Shown: positions 62,879-64,000 of the stretch, one piece after another
How positions within the stretch are numbered: position 1 is the stretch's first letter
Layout of the letters: each line of letters starts with the position of its first letter
Source of the DNA: Saprospiraceae bacterium
GTDB lineage: Bacteria; Bacteroidota; Bacteroidia; Chitinophagales; Saprospiraceae
Assembly (NCBI GenBank): GCA_016719855.1
Contig: JADJYH010000001.1
Coordinates: 186,001 to 250,000 of the forward strand
DNA length: 64,000 nt
Direction: 5' to 3'
The notes under the pieces: model-generated
Told to the model about the DNA's origin: nothing
The model's input: the letters and a program-made list of their open reading frames with translations, nothing else
The model's database searches: none
Position numbers and translations under genes: made by a program

Positions 62879-64000
62879 ATGAAAAATTTACTTTTCCTCA
62901 TTCTTTTCCTGTTTGGAAGCTTTACCCTTTTTTCACAATCCCCCCAAAGCTTTAAGTACCAGGGCGTAGCACGAAACGGCGCTTCCGTGGTCACTGGCAA
63001 CGTTGGGCTGCAACTGACCATCCGCTCGAATGCCGCCGATGGGACGGCGGTTTACCGGGAACAGCATTTCCCAACGACGAGCAACACAGGTGTTTTTTCG
63101 GTGAATGTCGGGGAAGGAACCGCCATCACAGGCAATCTCCAAAATATTGACTGGGGCAATGGCACCTACTTCCTGCAAGCGGAACTTGACCCCAGCGGTG
63201 GAGCGAATTTCACCGACTTGGGTGCTTCGCAAATATTGAGTGTGCCCTTTGCGCTTTTTGCCGAAAAAGCGGGCTATGTGGAAGGCGACACCGATGGTGA
63301 CCCTTCCAATGAAATCCAGCAGTTCAGCGTCAGCGGCAACCAGCTCACTCTTAGCAACGGCGGGAACACCGTCACGCTGCCAACCGGGTCTGGGACTACC
63401 TACTCCGCTGGCGCAGGTATCGGCATCACTGGGAACATCATCTCCAACATGGGCGACAGCGACAACTCCCCCACGAACGAGCTTCAGCAATTGAGCGTCA
63501 GCGGCAATCAGCTTTCCCTCAGTAATGGCAATTCCGTCACGCTGCCAACTGGGACGACCTACACCGCTGGCTCTGGAATTGGAATCGCAGGGAACATCAT
63601 CACTGCAACGGACAACTCCGCCACCAATGAGCTTCAACTAGTTGAGCCTGAGCGGTAGCCAGATTTCCCTCAGCAATGGCGGTATCATCACCTTGCCAGA
63701 CGCCTCTGCCACCAACGAGCTTCAACAATTGAGCGTCAGCGGCAACCAGCTTTCCCTCAGCAATGGCAACTCCGTCACCATGCCGACCGGCACAACTTAC
63801 ACCGCAGGGACTGGAATTGGCATCGCCGGGAACGTCATCAGCGCTTCCGACAATTCCGCCACGAATGAGCTTCAACAATTGAGCGTCAGCGGCAATCAGC
63901 TTTCTCTCAGCAACGGCAACTCCGTCACGCTGCCCACTGGGACGACCTACACTGCTGGCTCCGGCATCGGCATCGCAGGGAACGTTATCAGCGCATCTGA
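62879..64000 (+). CDS. Repeat-rich fibre-like surface protein (partial; one frameshift as read)
   Basis: Starts MKNLLFLILFLFGSFTLFSQ (signal) and QSPQSFKYQGVARNGASVVT, an N-terminal domain (about 20-130) of Bacteroidota tail-fibre-domain proteins with NGTYFLQAELDPSGGANFTD. It then carries tandem 50-residue repeats NELQQLSVSGNQLSLSNGNS-VTLPTGTTYTAGSGIGIAGN-IITATDNSAT, at least three full copies plus degenerate ones. One extra base near 63640 (CTTCAACTAGTTGAGC) breaks the frame as read; the repeat then resumes, reading LSGSQISLSNGGIITLPDAS. The gene is open at 64000. Its C-terminus, perhaps an S74 chaperone domain, is unseen. Confidence 0.85.
63319..64000 (+). repeat. 150-bp tandem coding repeat
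   Basis: Successive units start with AATGAGCTTCAACAATTGAG and AGCGTCAGCGGCAATCAGCT and recur about every 150 bases with 80-95% similarity by eye. A shorter degenerate unit (about 63640-63715) lies among them. Confidence 0.85.

Noticed and set aside
63319..64000. CRISPR-like array
   Set aside because: The 150-base repeats are in frame, coding and contiguous, with no unique spacers.

Overview
The window looks like the chromosome of a Bacteroidota bacterium of the Saprospiraceae/Lewinella/Haliscomenobacter type. The signs are large surface proteins with type IX secretion (T9SS) C-terminal domains, HYR/PKD/choice-of-anchor-L adhesins, BT_3928-DUF1599, DUF4159, DUF4249 and DUF4296 proteins, a long (312-residue) NusB, SDR-type threonine dehydrogenase, and promoters of the Bacteroidota form (TAnnTTTG at -7, TTTG at -33) in place of sigma70 boxes. 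No rRNA, CRISPR array, insertion sequence or prophage is visible. The species assignment is inference.

Layout. 0-4 kb: ubiE, a rhomboid protease, rlmH and nnrDE. 4-11 kb: a T9SS adhesin, ychF, an MFS transporter, then tdh-kbl (threonine to glycine). 11-16 kb: an HsdR-N-type nuclease-fold protein and a 1499-residue adhesin. 16-25 kb: TlpA-like thioredoxin, lipoprotein, TetR regulator, PaaE-like reductase, APC permease and a double AAA+ ATPase with a duplicated N-terminal module. 25-31 kb: pdhB, a DUF4249 lipoprotein, an isolated 63-codon gene with its own promoter and terminator, and an HYR/dockerin-like protein. 31-39 kb: leuS, a PhoR/PhoB-like pair, DUF4296, sixA and a SWIM protein. 39-43 kb: two tRNA-Leu genes, hscB, rseP, rsmE, DUF4159 and yidD. 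43-50 kb: DUF1599, BT_3928, nusB, an OmpA protein, xseBA and thioredoxin. 50-58 kb: ribD, a catalytic/non-catalytic M16 peptidase pair and iscA-iscU-iscS. 58-64 kb: a propeller-sensor LytS-type kinase, its LytTR regulator, a small T9SS protein and a repetitive fibre-like protein that runs off the end.

The main caveat is sequence quality. About a dozen genes carry single-base frameshifts, often in mononucleotide runs, and leuS has one in-frame TAG. The lesions hit core genes (ubiE, ychF, leuS, ribD), and repairing one base each time restores the expected product and length. They are best read as consensus errors rather than gene decay, and the features are annotated across them.

Non-coding DNA is unusually structured. 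Many gene ends carry strong hairpin terminators. At least eight intergenic gaps are filled with degenerate 7-9 base word repeats, several arranged as inverted halves. Two loci hold larger palindromic units around GTTCCGTAGGAAC-like or related cores, and ychF has a perfect 22-bp-arm inverted repeat in its probable leader. The least explained protein-level items are the 63-codon transcription unit at 27.6 kb, the duplicated-module double AAA+ protein at 22.6-25.2 kb, and the sensor/regulator/secreted protein/repeat-fibre cluster at the right end.
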